64,000 bases of DNA from Ilyomonas sp964249755 (GCA_964249755.1 CAXUDB010000002.1:558001-622000), one strand, 5' to 3'; shown: positions 25,271-34,520, counted from the first letter of the stretch. The notes: generated from the letters alone by a model not told the origin. Made by a program: numbers and translations.

Positions 25271-26344
25271 ATGGCTAAATACCGCGCAGGTGTTTTATTT
25301 GGAGAAGAACTTCACGCCCTGTATGATGATGCAAAGAACAACCGGTTTGCCATGCCTGCCGTGAATGTTACCAACACCAACACAGTAAACGCGGTGCTGG
25401 AAACGGCTGCAAAAGTAAACTCGCCTGTCATCATCCAGTTCAGCAATGGCGGCGCGCAGTTCTTTGCGGGCAAAGGCATGCCGAACGACAAGCTGCAGGC
25501 AAATATTTCCGGAGCCATCAGCGGCGCACTGCACATTCACAACGTAGCGCAATACTATAGCGTGCCCGTGGTGCTGCATACCGATCACGCGGCAAAGAAA
25601 TGGTTGCCCTGGATTGATGCTTTGCTTACGGCGGGTGAAGAGCACATGAAGAAAAACGGTCAGCCGCTCTATAGCTCGCACATGCTTGATTTAAGTGAAG
25701 AACCCATACACGAAAACATAGAAACCTCGGTGCAGTTTTTTAAGCGCATGAGCAAGCTGCAAATGAGTATTGAAATAGAACTGGGTGTAACCGGCGGTGA
25801 AGAAGACGGCGTGGACAACAGCGGTGTGGAAAACTCCAAGCTTTATACGCAACCCGAAGATGTGTATGAAGCGTATGATCAATTAAGCAAGATAAGCCCG
25901 CTGTTTACCGTAGCGGCTGCCTTTGGCAATGTACATGGCGTGTACAGCCCCGGCAATGTTGAGCTTCGCCCCGAGATTTTAAAAAACAGCCAGGAATACA
26001 TAGCGCAGAAATTAGGCAAAAGCGAGGGCGAAAAGCCGGTGTATTTTGTATTTCATGGTGGCAGCGGCTCGCCCAAAAACCAGATTGAAGAAACGCTTAA
26101 CTATGGCGTGATCAAAATGAATTTGGATACCGATATGCAGTGGGCATTTTGGGACGGCGTGCGGGGTTATTATCAAAAGAATGAAGGCTACCTGCAGGCG
26201 CAGTTAGGCAACCCCGAAGGCGAAACCAAACCGAACAAGAAGTATTACGATCCGCGCGTGTGGCTGCGTAAAGGCGAGGAAAGCTTTGTGAAACGCCTGG
26301 AAGAAGCGTTTGGAGATTTGAACTGCATTAACAAGAATGCATAG
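25271..26344 (+). CDS. fbaA: Class II fructose-bisphosphate aldolase
   Basis: Zinc-dependent reversible cleavage of fructose 1,6-bisphosphate in glycolysis and gluconeogenesis. VVLHTDHAAKKW carries the first zinc His and catalytic Asp, and later motifs VFHGGSGSP and VIKMNLDTDMQWAF match the E. coli class IIA type, as does the 357-residue length. The ATG at 25271 is followed by MAKYRAGVLFGEELHALYDD. The gene is single, with a perfect palindromic terminator behind it. With gpmI at 31-32.6 kb it represents lower glycolysis in the window. Confidence 0.94.
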   Translation: MAKYRAGVLFGEELHALYDDAKNNRFAMPAVNVTNTNTVNAVLETAAKVNSPVIIQFSNGGAQFFAGKGMPNDKLQANISGAISGALHIHNVAQYYSVPVVLHTDHAAKKWLPWIDALLTAGEEHMKKNGQPLYSSHMLDLSEEPIHENIETSVQFFKRMSKLQMSIEIELGVTGGEEDGVDNSGVENSKLYTQPEDVYEAYDQLSKISPLFTVAAAFGNVHGVYSPGNVELRPEILKNSQEYIAQKLGKSEGEKPVYFVFHGGSGSPKNQIEETLNYGVIKMNLDTDMQWAFWDGVRGYYQKNEGYLQAQLGNPEGETKPNKKYYDPRVWLRKGEESFVKRLEEAFGDLNCINKNA

Positions 26345-26361
26345 ATGAATTAGTTATAAAG

Positions 26362-26389
26362 AAAAAAGCCGGCACGTGCCGGCTTTTTT
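26362..26389 (+). terminator. Intrinsic terminator after the aldolase gene
   Basis: AAAAAAGCCGGCAC followed at once by its perfect complement GTGCCGGCTTTTTT; GC-rich stem with a T-run. Confidence 0.85.
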
Positions 26390-26461
26390 TTGAAGTAAAA
26401 TATGGTGAGGCGAAATAGAAAAGGCTGATAGGTAATGCCGCGCTGGTTCTGCTGTAAACTT

Positions 26462-26630
26462 AATCCACTTAAGTAATAGCCGAAACATCATTAACAAAAG
26501 CCAGAACATCTATAATTATAACCAAAACATCATTAATTATAATTGAAACATCCTTAATAATAGCCAAAACATCATTAACAAGAGTTGAAACATCTATAAT
26601 TATAGCGAAAACATTATTTGCAACAGGGAA
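26462..26630. repeat. 21-bp tandem repeat array, AT-rich
   Basis: Seven head-to-tail 21-base units from 26484 to 26630, each opening AACAT(C/T), for example AACATCATTAACAAAAGCCAG and AACATCTATAATTATAACCAA. A degenerate eighth unit precedes them (26462-26483). One plus-strand frame is open through the array (26473-26916) and reads heptads such as ETSLTKARTSIIITKTS, but it has no ATG near its 5' end. There are no spacers, so this is not CRISPR. It lies in a 414-base gap between the aldolase gene and the hypothetical at 26759. Confidence 0.85.
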
Positions 26631-26705
26631 ATGGTTTGTTGTGATAGAGGAAACAGCTGCACCAGCCGCCTGGCTGCCTCAAATAATGCCTTGGCTGCCG
26701 GACAT

Positions 26706-26738
26706 AAAAAAAGGAGAAAATAGCGTGCTATCTTCTCC
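26706..26738 (-). terminator. Intrinsic terminator for the hypothetical gene at 26759-27268
   Basis: On the minus strand GGAGAAGATAGC pairs with GCTATTTTCTCC, followed by seven T. Confidence 0.7.
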
Positions 26739-26758
26739 CGGTTTTTGCATTCCTGCTG

Positions 26759-27268
26759 TTATGCAATATGCACGTCTTTGCCGTCGCTATCCTGCTGCAG
26801 TAGCGGCTCCGGTTTCTTCTTTTTCTTCTTATAACGCTTGCTTAAATCGGCATACACATCTTTTGCTTCGGGCACGTTTTCTTTCGATGCCTGCTTTACA
26901 CTATTGTAATACTTAAGCAACTCTTTTAGCGTGCCTGCGCCTGCCGACATGCGGGTATCGCTCAGCAGCGACAACAAATTTGCTGTTTGCTGTAGCAGCG
27001 GCATCAGCGAAGTCATTATTGAATAATCATTATTCATGCTGTCTACGTCCATTTGGCGGGGCGCAAACTGCGGAAACTGCTGCTGGTAGCTGATTCCTTT
27101 GTCAACAAATGATTCGGTGCCATCGGCCACCTTATTAATCTTCTTCCGCTCTTCAGTGGTAAGCGACACCAGATAGGGAGCCAGCAGATCGCGGTTCTCC
27201 TTCGTGTTGGAGAGTACTTTTGCCATTGTTTCCGGCGGAATCATTTCTAAGATATTGGATTTTTTCAT
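26759..27268 (-). CDS. Conserved hypothetical helical protein
   Basis: Starting at the inner ATG (MKKSNILEMIPPETMAKVLS, 169 residues); the frame extends to 27316, but the extra 16 residues are unlike a leader. Helical, without transmembrane segments; LMPLLQQTANLLSLLSDTRM and LLKYYNSVKQASKENVPEAK are the most family-like stretches, followed by a Lys-rich tail (YKKKKKKPEP). I recognise the family from other Chitinophagaceae but know no function. It has its own terminator. Confidence 0.6.
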   Translation of the reverse strand: MKKSNILEMIPPETMAKVLSNTKENRDLLAPYLVSLTTEERKKINKVADGTESFVDKGISYQQQFPQFAPRQMDVDSMNNDYSIMTSLMPLLQQTANLLSLLSDTRMSAGAGTLKELLKYYNSVKQASKENVPEAKDVYADLSKRYKKKKKKPEPLLQQDSDGKDVHIA

Positions 27269-27614
27269 CAGTAAAAAGGCAGTTGGTTTTATACTGCGGA
27301 TGTAAAGATAAAACATCAGTTACGTAGGTTATTATTTACCCATGTATATTAATCAAAATTTAAGGAGGAATATAAAAGGCTGCCTGCAAAGCATTTTGCC
27401 TTAGACGGGTATCCTAGTTACAGAGAAGAAAAAAACAATGCCCTTTATATATTTAGATTAGATAAGCAGTTATAAGCCTTTGCAAATTCTACAGGCATTT
27501 AAAGCAGTGTTTCATCATTACTTTACGGGCATAGGTGAACATCCGGTAGCTGGCGCACACAATTGTGTTCCTTGCACATTTTGCCGGAAAGTAAAGAAGT
27601 ATAAGTTTCTTCTT
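27269..27614. other. Gap without a gene
   Basis: 346 bases. An AAGGAGG at 27362-27368 looks like a strong ribosome binding site but has no start codon within range. No hairpin terminator, RNA gene or repeat was seen. Confidence 0.5.
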
Positions 27615-27971
27615 CTAAAGCCCCGCAATCACCTCATCCGCAAATTGCGTGTTAGCAAAGCGCTGATATACGCGGATGTGTTGATTGTGCAGTTGCAGGA
27701 TAAGTTTGTCTTTGGTGATTACTTTTACAATGGCGTTGGATACCTCTTCGGCATCGCCCAGCACTAAGTAAATTTCAAAGTTTGTGCTGATGCCCATTAA
27801 GTAATGGTCGTTGTGCACAACACCATCTTTTATCACCCGCAACTCACTCACATCCAGCGGTGCGGCGGTGGGTGAAAAGATTAAGGTTTCGTCGGTTGCG
27901 GTGCTGTGCCATTTGCCTTGTATTTCGTTTGCCACTGTTTGAAACAGTTGTAACTGTAATGTATAGGTCAT
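27615..27971 (-). CDS. Conserved hypothetical protein, 118 residues
   Basis: A beta-rich sequence (LQLFQTVANEIQGKWHSTAT, then YLMGISTNFEIYLVLGDAEE) with no signal peptide or known motif. It could be a lipocalin-like or START-like small fold (the GKWHS opening is reminiscent), but this is a guess. Divergent from glgA, 249 bases away. Confidence 0.55.
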   Translation of the reverse strand: MTYTLQLQLFQTVANEIQGKWHSTATDETLIFSPTAAPLDVSELRVIKDGVVHNDHYLMGISTNFEIYLVLGDAEEVSNAIVKVITKDKLILQLHNQHIRVYQRFANTQFADEVIAGL

Positions 27972-28220
27972 GCGAGGAGAGCCGTGTTTTGTGTTTTCGA
28001 TAACTTGCTGCCGGGAGTATAACCATTTTAATGCCGTGTCTTGGCAGCAATGCCATTAAAGTTCATCTGTCGTTTTTTTAAGGCAAATGAAACGGCGTTT
28101 TTTATACCTACGCAGTTTCGTCTTTTTGCGATTGTCTTTTGGTTATCTCAATCTTTATTTGTCAATATCATTACTATTTCCAACATTTGGCAAGCCATTT
28201 AAAACCAATTACTTTATCGT

Positions 28221-29636
28221 ATGGAAATACTTCACGTAACAGCAGAATGCTACCCCGTGGCGAAGGCGGGCGGGCTGGGCGATGTTGTGGGCGCTTTGCC
28301 GAAATACCAGGCCAAAATGGGGCATTACGCCAAAGTGGTAATGCCGATGTATCGTACCAAATTTTTGTACGAAAACAACTTCACGGTAGATTTTAAGGGG
28401 CGTGCCAAAATGGGCAACTGGTATTTCGATTATACCATCATTAAAGAGAACACTGATAAGCTGGGCTTCAATTTGTTTTTGGTTGATATTAATGGTTTGC
28501 TCGACCGAGAAAACATCTATGGCTATGCCGATGATACACAACGCTTCGTAGGTTTCCAGATTGCTATTGCCGACTGGCTAAGCCACTGGAGTCATCGCCC
28601 CGATGTGGTGCATTGCCACGATTATCACACGGGTTTATTGCCTTTTATTTTTAAATATGCCTACCATTACAACATGCTGGCAGAGGTGCCCACGGTATTA
28701 ACGATACACAACGCGCAATACCAGGGTTGGATGGGCTGGAGCCAAAGCTATCTCTTGCCGGCTTATGATAGCTGGAAGAGTGGTTTGCTGGAGTGGAAAG
28801 GCGACATCAATCCATTAGCAAGCGCGGTGAAGTGTGCGTGGAAAGTAACAACGGTGAGCTGGAGTTACTTAGAAGAACTACGCTGGAATTCAAATGGATT
28901 GGAAGCTTTGTTTGAATATGAGCGCAGTAAGTGTTCGGGCATTCTTAATGGTATTGATGCCGACGTGTGGAACCCTGAAACAGACCCTTTTCTTGAAAAT
29001 AAATACAGTGTAGAAAATGCAGATGAAGGAAAGCAAAAGTGCAAGGAGGAATTGTGCAAACGCTTCGGTCTCGATGCAGAAAAACCGCTGGTTATTTTTA
29101 TTGGAAGACTGGTGGGAGAGAAGGCAGCCGACCTGTTGCCGGATGCGGTTTTATCTTCTATGTATGCCTACAGCAACAAAGTGGCATTCCTTATCCTTGG
29201 CAGTGGTGAGCCACATGTAGAATGGCAATTGCGGCAGTTGAACACTTACTTTCCCGGCGCCTACAATTCAATGATTGGTTACAACGAAGGACTAAGTCAC
29301 CTGATGTATGCAGGTGCTGATTTCTTGCTGATGCCAAGCCGCGTAGAGCCTTGCGGACTGAACCAGATGTACAGCATGAAATATGGCACGGTGCCGGTAG
29401 TGCGCAGCACCGGCGGACTAAAAGACACGGTGATAGACATGGGCGACCCGGGCGGCTGGGGCATCCGTTTCAATCATGCCAATCTCGAAGATATAGTGAC
29501 GTCTGTTGGCAGAGCTTTTGAAGTATATGGACGCAAAGAGCAGCTGAGCGCCATGCGCTGGCGCATGATGGAAATTGACAACAGTTGGGAGAACTCGGTT
29601 CAGCAATACATTCGTCTTTATCAAAGTTTAAAATAA
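28221..29636 (+). CDS. glgA: Glycogen synthase (ADP-glucose type)
   Basis: Adds glucose from ADP-glucose to the growing alpha-1,4-glucan. GT5 signature: KAGGLGDVVGALPKY near residues 15-29 with the K-x-G-G ADP-binding motif, VLTIHNAQYQGWM, and the C-terminal SRVEPCGLNQMYSMKYGTVP with the catalytic Glu, followed by STGGLKDTV. Its 471 residues are a normal length. Ten bases separate it from glgC, so the two form an operon for glycogen synthesis. A -7-like TTACTTTA sits only a few bases before the ATG, so the transcript may be nearly leaderless. Confidence 0.94.
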   Translation: MEILHVTAECYPVAKAGGLGDVVGALPKYQAKMGHYAKVVMPMYRTKFLYENNFTVDFKGRAKMGNWYFDYTIIKENTDKLGFNLFLVDINGLLDRENIYGYADDTQRFVGFQIAIADWLSHWSHRPDVVHCHDYHTGLLPFIFKYAYHYNMLAEVPTVLTIHNAQYQGWMGWSQSYLLPAYDSWKSGLLEWKGDINPLASAVKCAWKVTTVSWSYLEELRWNSNGLEALFEYERSKCSGILNGIDADVWNPETDPFLENKYSVENADEGKQKCKEELCKRFGLDAEKPLVIFIGRLVGEKAADLLPDAVLSSMYAYSNKVAFLILGSGEPHVEWQLRQLNTYFPGAYNSMIGYNEGLSHLMYAGADFLLMPSRVEPCGLNQMYSMKYGTVPVVRSTGGLKDTVIDMGDPGGWGIRFNHANLEDIVTSVGRAFEVYGRKEQLSAMRWRMMEIDNSWENSVQQYIRLYQSLK

Positions 29637-29646
29637 ACTACAATCT

Positions 29647-30933
29647 ATGTTTTCACTTTCTAACTCCGTGGTTGCCGTTATATTGGGTGGGGGTGCCGGT
29701 ACGCGTTTGTACCCGCTTACTGCCAGCCGTTCCAAACCTGCCGTGCCCATTGCGGGCAAATACCGGTTGGTTGACATTCCTATTTCCAACTGTATCAACT
29801 CCAACATCAGCCGCATGTTTGTGCTCACGCAGTTCAACTCGGCATCGCTGAACAAGCACATCAAGAACACGTATGTGTTCAGCAACTTCAGCAAAGGCTT
29901 TGTTGACATTATTGCTGCCGAGCAAACACCCGATAACGCTAACTGGTTTCAGGGAACAGCAGATGCTGTAAGACAATCGCTGCGGCACATTGGCAATAAC
30001 GATTTTGAATATGTGTTGATCCTGAGCGGCGACCAATTGTACCAAATTGACTTTGCTGAAATGATTAACAACCATCGCGATAAAGGTGCCGATATCACCA
30101 TTGCCACCATTCCTGTAAACAGCGATGATGCTACCGATTTCGGTATCATGAAGACAGACGAAGAAGACTTTATTACTTCTTTTATAGAAAAGCCCTCTAA
30201 AGAGTTGCACAAAGACTGGGTGAGCGATACCGGCGCAGAAATGCACGCTGAGGGTAAAGACTATCTGGCATCTATGGGTATCTACATCTTTAACCGCAGC
30301 ATATTGGACGGACTGCTGAAAGATGAGTTCCCCGATGCAAAGGATTTTGGTAAGGAGATCATTCCCAGCTCTATTCATAACTTCAAAGTCATCTCTTACC
30401 AGTATGAAGGTTACTGGACAGACATTGGAAACATCTATGCCTTTTTCGAAGCGAATATTGCATTGACACAGGCAGTGCCGCAATTCAATTTATTCGATAG
30501 CAAGAACACCATTTACACTCGAGCGCGCATGTTGCCGCCGGCAAAAATCAGCGGCACGTTCTTAGAACGCACCGTGATATCGGATGGCAGTATCATTCTT
30601 GCCAACCGCGTAGAGCAATCCCTCATTGGCGTGCGTGCCCGCATCGGCTATGGTAGTACCATTGTTTGCACCTACATTATGGGCAATGATTATTACGAGA
30701 CATTAGAAACGATAGAAGCCAACCACAAGAATGGAATCCCTGAACTGGGCATTGGTGAAAGGTGTTTTATCAAAAATGCCATCATTGATAAGAACTGCCG
30801 CATCGGTAACGATGTCCGTATCAACGGCGGCGCTCATTTGGAAGACATTGACCACATCCTTTACACCATTAAAGACGGTGTGATTGTGGTGAAGAAAGGT
30901 GCTGTGTTGCCGGATGGTTTCGTGATTTCATAA
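29647..30933 (+). CDS. glgC: Glucose-1-phosphate adenylyltransferase
   Basis: Makes ADP-glucose from ATP and glucose 1-phosphate, the committed step of bacterial glycogen synthesis. The N-terminal GGGAGTRLYPLTASRSKPAV holds the nucleotide-binding and activator sites. ILSGDQLYQIDF carries the metal Asp, SMGIYIF is the glucose-phosphate region, and a left-handed beta-helix follows (ISGTFLERTVISDGSIIL). At 428 residues it is of family length. Second gene of the glgA-glgC operon, closed by a strong terminator. Confidence 0.94.
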   Translation: MFSLSNSVVAVILGGGAGTRLYPLTASRSKPAVPIAGKYRLVDIPISNCINSNISRMFVLTQFNSASLNKHIKNTYVFSNFSKGFVDIIAAEQTPDNANWFQGTADAVRQSLRHIGNNDFEYVLILSGDQLYQIDFAEMINNHRDKGADITIATIPVNSDDATDFGIMKTDEEDFITSFIEKPSKELHKDWVSDTGAEMHAEGKDYLASMGIYIFNRSILDGLLKDEFPDAKDFGKEIIPSSIHNFKVISYQYEGYWTDIGNIYAFFEANIALTQAVPQFNLFDSKNTIYTRARMLPPAKISGTFLERTVISDGSIILANRVEQSLIGVRARIGYGSTIVCTYIMGNDYYETLETIEANHKNGIPELGIGERCFIKNAIIDKNCRIGNDVRINGGAHLEDIDHILYTIKDGVIVVKKGAVLPDGFVIS

Positions 30934-30954
30934 TTATCTTTTTGCAGTAAAACA

Positions 30955-30992
30955 AAAAAGTTCCGAAGCTGTTTTAGCTTCGGAACTTTTTT
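30955..30992. terminator. Bidirectional intrinsic terminator
   Basis: AAAAAGTTCCGAAGCT and AGCTTCGGAACTTTTTT with a five-base loop; T-runs on both strands serve convergent glgC and gpmI. Confidence 0.85.
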
Positions 30993-31079
30993 GTTTGGTG
31001 GATGAGCATTCGAACTGCGGAATCCCGGAAACTCAAAGAAGTAATAATAGATAAAGACAAAGCGTTTCACAATTACAAT

Positions 31080-32603
31080 TTACTCGCTCACCAGCACATT
31101 CCCTTTCATTTCTGCCGGTATTGGCAAGCCCATAATATGAAGAACCGTAGGTGCAATATCTCCCAACTTTCCCGGGTGTAGCGTTCCTTTAAACTCATTA
31201 CTGATTAAAAATAAGGGAACCAGATTCAAGGAGTGCTGCGTGTTCGGCGAGCCGTCCTCATTCTTCATGTAATCGGCGTTGCCATGGTCGGCGGTAAGCA
31301 AAACAGCAAAGCCATGCTGTAAAGCTGCCGTCACCACGCGCTGCACACAGGCATCCACTGTTTCCACAGCTTTCACCACAGCGTTCCACACGCCGGTATG
31401 CCCCACCATGTCTGCATTGGCATAGTTGAGCACTACAAAATCAACCGTCTCATTTTCAATTTCAGGGATTAATTTATCCGTTAGTTCCACTGCACTCATT
31501 TCGGGCTGCAAATCATACGTAGCCACCTTTGGCGAAGGCGCCATCAGGCGGGTTTCGCCTTCAAACGGCACTTCCCTTCCGCCACTGAAAAAGAAAGAGA
31601 CATGGGGATACTTCTCTGTTTCTGCAATGCGGATTTGTTTCTTGTTGTTGCGCATCAATACTTCGCCTAAAGTATTGCTGAGATTGTCATTTTCAAAGGC
31701 CACATGCACATTCTTAAAGGTCTTGTCATACTCCGTCATGGTAGTATAATGAAGATCGAGTTTGTGCATGTTCAGTTCGTGCATGTCCTGCTGCGTAAGC
31801 ACCTGTGTGATCTCGCGGCAGCGGTCGGTGCGGAAGTTAAAGCAGATCGCAACGTCACCGTCCTGTATCGAGGCAATGGGTTTGTTGTTATCCTGAATTA
31901 CTGTAGGTAAAATAAATTCATCCGTTACACCTTTCTCATACGATTGCCGGATGGCAATTGCGGCATCGGGTGCGATTTCGCCTTGCCCGTTCACCATTGC
32001 ATCATATGCCAGCTTAATCCGGTCCCAGCGCTTGTCCCGGTCCATAGCATAATAGCGACCACTTACGGTAGCAATTTTTCCTACGGTTTGGTCTAAATGT
32101 TTTTGCAGATCAGACACAAAGCCGAGCCCGCTTTTCGGGTCGGTATCACGTCCATCGGTAAATGCATGAACATATACATCTTCCAAACCTTCGGTAGCGC
32201 ACAAGGAAACTATCGCTTTCACATGTGAGGTATGCGAATGCACGCCGCCATCACTCACCAACCCCAGCAAATGCAAGGCCTTGTTGCTGTTTTTTGCTGT
32301 ACGAATGGATGCAAGTAAAGCTTCGTTGGTATAAAATTCTCCGTCGCGGATGGCTACATTTATCCGTTGTAATTCTTGGTACACAATACGACCGGCACCA
32401 AGATTCAGATGACCAACCTCACTATTGCCCATTTGTCCTTCGGGCAAGCCAACATCTTCACCACAGGTTACCAAAGTAGTATTCGCATACCGGTTGTAAA
32501 GCGAGGAAACAAAAGGCACATTTGCATTCTGTATTGCATCGGAAGAAGGCACTTTACCCAGCCCCCATCCATCCATAATAATGAGTATAACTTTCTTTTC
32601 CAT
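31080..32603 (-). CDS. gpmI: 2,3-bisphosphoglycerate-independent phosphoglycerate mutase
   Basis: Interconverts 3- and 2-phosphoglycerate in glycolysis through a phosphoserine intermediate and two Mn ions. The metal Asp is in ILIIMDGWGLG, the catalytic Ser in GQMGNSEVGHLNLGAGR. HAFTDGRDTDP and GRYYAMDRDKRWDR bind substrate, and LLTADHGNADYM and NTQHSLNLVPL carry the C-terminal metal ligands. 507 residues is typical. Its -7 box lies at 32614-32621 on the minus strand. Confidence 0.95.
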   Translation of the reverse strand: MEKKVILIIMDGWGLGKVPSSDAIQNANVPFVSSLYNRYANTTLVTCGEDVGLPEGQMGNSEVGHLNLGAGRIVYQELQRINVAIRDGEFYTNEALLASIRTAKNSNKALHLLGLVSDGGVHSHTSHVKAIVSLCATEGLEDVYVHAFTDGRDTDPKSGLGFVSDLQKHLDQTVGKIATVSGRYYAMDRDKRWDRIKLAYDAMVNGQGEIAPDAAIAIRQSYEKGVTDEFILPTVIQDNNKPIASIQDGDVAICFNFRTDRCREITQVLTQQDMHELNMHKLDLHYTTMTEYDKTFKNVHVAFENDNLSNTLGEVLMRNNKKQIRIAETEKYPHVSFFFSGGREVPFEGETRLMAPSPKVATYDLQPEMSAVELTDKLIPEIENETVDFVVLNYANADMVGHTGVWNAVVKAVETVDACVQRVVTAALQHGFAVLLTADHGNADYMKNEDGSPNTQHSLNLVPLFLISNEFKGTLHPGKLGDIAPTVLHIMGLPIPAEMKGNVLVSE

Positions 32604-32613
32604 TTGTTAAATT

Positions 32614-32621
32614 CAAAAGTA
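32614..32621 (-). promoter_or_regulatory. -7 box before gpmI
   Basis: Minus-strand TACTTTTG, full match to TAnnTTTG, 11 bases upstream of the ATG, implying a very short leader. Confidence 0.45.
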
Positions 32622-32714
32622 TTTTCGAATGCAAAATAACGATTGTTACTTCTTCGCATCTAATCAACGTGTAGTTATCGTAACTTTATAGAATAACAAT
32701 TGAAAGTAAATAAT

Positions 32715-33098
32715 ATGAAACGGATTTTATACTTACTAGTGATAAGTGCGTTGTTGTTTTCCTTTACCACTTTACAGGCTGGCAAAGACGAAATGGTAAA
32801 TGCTTTAAAAGCCGGAAATGCCGGCGAGTTTGTAAAATATTTCGACAATAACATTGATGTAAAACTGCCCAACAGCGACGAAATGAAAAGCGTTCCCAAA
32901 GCGCAGGCAGCTTCTACAGTAAAGAGCTTTTTTACCGATAATTCTATCTCGTCCTGCACCATCACTTCGCAGCGCGAGAATGGCGGCACCATGTATATTA
33001 CAGGTAAATTGAACGGCTCTAAAAACTACAATGTAACAGCAATGATTAAAGGAAGCGGAGATAAGTTTGCCATCATTACGTTGCGTATTAATAACTGA
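32715..33098 (+). CDS. DUF4783 family secreted protein
   Basis: A 127-residue protein with a signal peptide (MKRILYLLVISALLFSFTTL) and one small domain (DEMVNALKAGNAGEFVKYFD, IDVKLPNSDEM, FAIITLRINN). The pattern matches DUF4783, an NTF2-like cone fold common in Bacteroidota, of unknown role. The ATG at 32715 is preferred to the TTG at 32700, since it begins the signal peptide directly. It is divergent from gpmI and followed by a terminator. Confidence 0.75.
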   Translation: MKRILYLLVISALLFSFTTLQAGKDEMVNALKAGNAGEFVKYFDNNIDVKLPNSDEMKSVPKAQAASTVKSFFTDNSISSCTITSQRENGGTMYITGKLNGSKNYNVTAMIKGSGDKFAIITLRINN

Positions 33099-33111
33099 TT
33101 TTTCTCATAAC

Positions 33112-33150
33112 AAAAAGCGACGAACATTTCATCTTGTTCGCCGCTTTTTT
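33112..33150. terminator. Intrinsic terminator between convergent genes
   Basis: AAAAAGCGACGAACA pairs with TGTTCGCCGCTTTTTT (one mismatch), with T-runs stronger on the plus strand. Confidence 0.75.
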
Positions 33151-33156
33151 ATGCGC

Positions 33157-34140
33157 TTAGCTTGCCTGCACTTCATCCCAGAAGCCCATTTGGTCAAACT
33201 TTTCAATGCGTTTAGTCACCCTTTCCTCAGGGTTGATATCCCTGATCTCACTCAAAGCATTTATTATCGATTTCTTTAGCAACTGGGCAGCTTCAGTATA
33301 GTCCCAATGGGCGCCGCCAATTGGTTCCGGCACAATCTCATCCACCAGCCCAAAGCCTTTCATGTCTTTAGAAGTAAGATGCAGTTGTTCGGCCGCCACT
33401 TCTTTTTTATCCCAGCTTCGCCAAAGGATAGAGCTGCAGTTTTCGGGTGAGATAACGGTATACCAGGTGTTTTCCATCATTAGCACTTTATCGCCCACAC
33501 CAATGCCCAGCGCGCCACCACTGGCACCTTCGCCAATGATAATACAGATCACCGGCACTTTCAGCCTGATCATCTCATAAATATTACGGGCAATCGCTTC
33601 CCCCTGTCCGCGTTCTTCGGCTTCCGCGCCGGGAAAAGCGCCGGGCGTATCAATCATCGTTATCACCGGCTTGTTGAACTTTTCTGCCAGTTTCATCAGT
33701 CGCAAAGCCTTGCGGTAGCCCTCCGGGTTTGCCATCCCGAAGTTGCGCATCTGTCGCAGCTTGGTATTAGCGCCTTTCTGGTGACCAATCACCATTACTG
33801 TTTCTCCATCCAAATCTGCAAAACCACCCACCATCGCTTTGTCATCCTTCACGTTTCTGTCGCCGTGCAGTTCAATAAAGTTCGTCATCATTTTTTCCAC
33901 GTATTTCAGTGTATAAGGACGGTCGGGATGACGGCTTAATTGAACACGTTGCCATGGCGTAAGATGTTGGGTTATTTCGGTGCGCTTTTCAATAATAGAA
34001 TGCTCCAGTTGCTGCAAGGTGGCATCGTAGTTAATCTTCGGATTTTTTGCTGCCAGTTTTTTCGTCTGATCAATCTGCTCGTATAAATCTTTAATCGGCT
34101 GTTCAAAATCAAGAAACTGTCTGTTCGGATATTGCGGCAT
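33157..34140 (-). CDS. accA: Acetyl-CoA carboxylase carboxyltransferase subunit alpha
   Basis: One half of the carboxyltransferase that makes malonyl-CoA for fatty-acid synthesis. The crotonase-like core shows VMVIGHQKGANTKLRQMRNF, MIDTPGAFPGAEAEERGQGE with the oxyanion glycines, and IIGEGASGGALGIGVGDKVL. 327 residues is normal. The beta subunit (accD) is not adjacent, which is usual in this phylum. FabG at 18 kb belongs to the same pathway. Confidence 0.95.
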   Translation of the reverse strand: MPQYPNRQFLDFEQPIKDLYEQIDQTKKLAAKNPKINYDATLQQLEHSIIEKRTEITQHLTPWQRVQLSRHPDRPYTLKYVEKMMTNFIELHGDRNVKDDKAMVGGFADLDGETVMVIGHQKGANTKLRQMRNFGMANPEGYRKALRLMKLAEKFNKPVITMIDTPGAFPGAEAEERGQGEAIARNIYEMIRLKVPVICIIIGEGASGGALGIGVGDKVLMMENTWYTVISPENCSSILWRSWDKKEVAAEQLHLTSKDMKGFGLVDEIVPEPIGGAHWDYTEAAQLLKKSIINALSEIRDINPEERVTKRIEKFDQMGFWDEVQAS

Positions 34141-34183
34141 ATTCTGTTTAGATAAAAGAAGGTAAAAATAAAGGTAGAAAAGA

Positions 34184-34216
34184 TTTGGCGACGAAAAATG
34201 TTTGCTCTTATATTTG
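34184..34216 (+). promoter_or_regulatory. Promoter of tRNA-Asp
   Basis: TTTG at 34184, a 21-base spacer and TATATTTG at 34209-34216: the Bacteroidota -33/-7 pair. The start would be about 70 bases upstream of the mature tRNA. Confidence 0.65.
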
Positions 34217-34294
34217 CACCCCCGAAAGGGTAGAAGAGGTCAGGGGTTTCAGTCCTTTTCAATTCGCAAAAAGAAAGTTCTTACTTGATAATAT

Positions 34295-34368
34295 GGATTG
34301 GTAGTTCAGTTGGTTAGAATGCTGCCCTGTCACGGCAGAGGTCGCGGGTTCGAGTCCCGTCCAGTCCG
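34295..34368 (+). tRNA. tRNA-Asp(GTC)
   Basis: Acceptor GGATTGG pairs with CCAGTCC (one T-G wobble), and D-arm, TTCGAGT T-loop and the anticodon stem-loop CTGCC-CTGTCAC-GGCAG with GTC are all in place. Discriminator G; CCA is not encoded. Confidence 0.95.
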
Positions 34369-34370
34369 CA

Positions 34371-34397
34371 AAAGCTCCTTACATAAAGGAGCTTTTT
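34371..34397 (+). terminator. Terminator of tRNA-Asp
   Basis: AAAGCTCCTT and AAGGAGCTTT with a five-base loop and a seven-T run, immediately after the tRNA. Confidence 0.85.
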
Positions 34398-34512
34398 TTA
34401 TGTATGCCCTTCTATATTTATATTCTTCAAAGTAATATAGGTCATTCTTATTACAATGGCTTTTCGGGCAGCCTTTTCAGAGATTAGAACAATATATAAG
34501 GGTAAAGATGCA

Positions 34513-34520
34513 TATATTTG
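34513..34520 (+). promoter_or_regulatory. -7 box upstream of the 21-bp repeat array
   Basis: TATATTTG, identical to the -7 box of both tRNA promoters, 78 bases before the array. No clear -33 element. It suggests plus-strand transcription through the array into the regulatory-like domain. Confidence 0.4.

Noticed and set aside
26462..26630. CRISPR array
   Set aside because: The units are contiguous, degenerate 21-mers with no spacers, and no cas genes are present.
27362..27368. AAGGAGG as the ribosome binding site of a hidden gene
   Set aside because: No ATG, GTG or TTG opens a useful frame within normal distance.
29653..30483. 276-codon ORF antisense to glgC
   Set aside because: Shadow of a well-supported GlgC frame with no family resemblance.
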